From assembly GCA_947589175.1 (NCBI GenBank), contig CANPZR010000168.1, positions 1 to 5,885 of the forward strand: a stretch of 5,885 nt of DNA. The letters are read 5' to 3'. The notes under the pieces were generated by a model. It was not told where the DNA came from and ran no database searches. It saw nothing but the letters and a program-made list of their open reading frames with translations. Within the stretch, counting starts at the first letter, position 1; the number at the start of each line of letters is the position of its first letter. This stretch comes from an uncultured Lachnospiraceae bacterium (GTDB taxonomy: Bacteria > Bacillota > Clostridia > Lachnospirales > Lachnospiraceae). A program made the position numbers and the translations under genes. Of the stretch, positions 5,259 to 5,885 are shown piece after piece.

Positions 5259-5849
5259 TTACTCCGCAGTCTCTTTTGTGTTCAGGCTGTCGCGCCACTG
5301 TGTCATCTTATCCACAGCGCTGTCAATTGTTTTCTGGCAGATATCCGGGAGCTTGTCGCCCCATGCCTCTGTGGCCTGATCGAAGCCCTTCTTGATGGCT
5401 GCAATCATCTCGTCTGCCTTCGTTGCGTCCCCACCGCTCAAAGCCTGTGCCATAGACACAAGACGATCACTTGTCTGCTCAATGCCCCAGTATCCGTCCT
5501 CGCCGATGTCCTTCTGCGCCTGTGCGACAGTAGCGGGATCAGCGGTTATGTTCTTGAACAGGTCGGCAAGAGTCGTGTACTTCTTTGCCTGCTTTCCGAG
5601 AAGCTCATTCACCAGGTTCTGTAACTGCTGGTTATGTGAAGCCAGTTCCTGTTTCATGCTGGATACGATGGAAGAATAGTCGGTCATCTTGTTGGATTTG
5701 CTGTCCGTAGCATCGGTGGATGGCTCATATACAACGCCGGTATCCGCTGCGGTGGTGTTCTTCTCGGCTGCCGTAGCTGTCTTGGCAGTGCCAGTGGCAG
5801 AGGATGCGTATGTAGCGGCCGCTACACCTGTAACTCCATTTACACTCAT
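5259..5849 (-). CDS. Small Ala/Thr-rich protein with conserved helical C-terminal region, function unknown
   Basis: A complete 196-residue protein with no signal peptide or membrane segment. Residues about 8-50 are low-complexity, rich in Ala, Thr, Ser and Asp, and probably disordered. From about 55 onward it is predicted helical, with a Gln/Asn-rich segment (about 66-85). The distal part contains DGYWGIEQTSDRLVSMAQALSGGD, then IKKGFDQATEAWGDKLPDICQKTIDSAVDKMTQW. This pattern (GG-D, AI-KGF, LP-I-Q-T) recalls DUF5610-like hypothetical proteins; I am not certain of that family. The MSVNG start with no leader suggests a cytoplasmic protein or one exported without a signal peptide. The start is firm: AAAGGAGG (5857-5864) is 7 nt before the ATG. 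It is flanked by a -10 box and a terminator, so it is a single-gene unit. Confidence 0.85.
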   Translation of the reverse strand: MSVNGVTGVAAATYASSATGTAKTATAAEKNTTAADTGVVYEPSTDATDSKSNKMTDYSSIVSSMKQELASHNQQLQNLVNELLGKQAKKYTTLADLFKNITADPATVAQAQKDIGEDGYWGIEQTSDRLVSMAQALSGGDATKADEMIAAIKKGFDQATEAWGDKLPDICQKTIDSAVDKMTQWRDSLNTKETAE

Positions 5850-5873
5850 TAAGATTCCTCCTTTTATTGTGAG

Positions 5874-5879
5874 ATTATA
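5874..5879 (-). promoter_or_regulatory. -10 box of the small Ala/Thr-rich gene
   Basis: TATAAT on the minus strand, 10 bp upstream of the AAAGGAGG ribosome binding site. The -35 would fall outside the window. The leader would be short, about 18-20 nt. Confidence 0.5.
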
Positions 5880-5885
5880 CTATAT

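Noticed and set aside
5392..5679. Plus-strand open frame within the Ala/Thr-rich gene
   Set aside because: Antisense shadow without a ribosome binding site or recognisable product.

Overview
The window looks like an accessory stretch of a low-to-moderate GC Bacillota genome, probably a gut Clostridia member. The grounds are strong AGGAGG-type ribosome binding sites, sigma-A-like promoters with 17-bp spacers, and gene families common in that group (ArsR plus YraQ/ArsP permease, AAA/DUF4143 ATPase, DUF1266, AbiEi/AbiEii). No phage structural gene, transposase, rRNA or tRNA was seen.

Layout, left to right. Bases 1-64 form nested hairpins, possibly the end of a mobile element. They abut a metalloid/metal permease gene (minus strand) that stops right after its conserved TPFCSCSSIP block, so only about the first 40 percent of the protein remains. 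Upstream of it on the same strand is its ArsR-family repressor gene, with a near-consensus promoter and an operator-like dyad. Next, also on the minus strand, is a complete AAA+ ATPase of the DUF4143 type. The intergenic region of about 300 bases (2169-2469) is the most structured DNA in the window: two divergent promoters, a 26-bp near-perfect palindrome, and two tandem 45-nt repeats that can each fold as an H-type pseudoknot with a covarying stem. These repeats lie in the 5' leader of a plus-strand DUF1266 gene. Converging on that gene from the right is a two-gene AbiEi/AbiEii type IV toxin-antitoxin operon with overlapping genes and its own promoter and upstream repeats. The window closes with a small Ala/Thr-rich protein of unknown function (minus strand), which has a clear terminator.

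How the parts may work together. ArsR and the permease form a metalloid-responsive resistance operon, now broken. AbiEi/AbiEii is a self-contained phage-defence or stress toxin-antitoxin module. The promoter, tandem pseudoknot repeats and downstream gene have the layout of a type III (RNA antitoxin) toxin-antitoxin locus such as ToxIN or CptIN, but the protein is DUF1266 rather than a ToxN-fold nuclease. That combination is the main candidate for something undescribed. It is an inference from sequence alone; a structured cis-regulatory leader is the main alternative.
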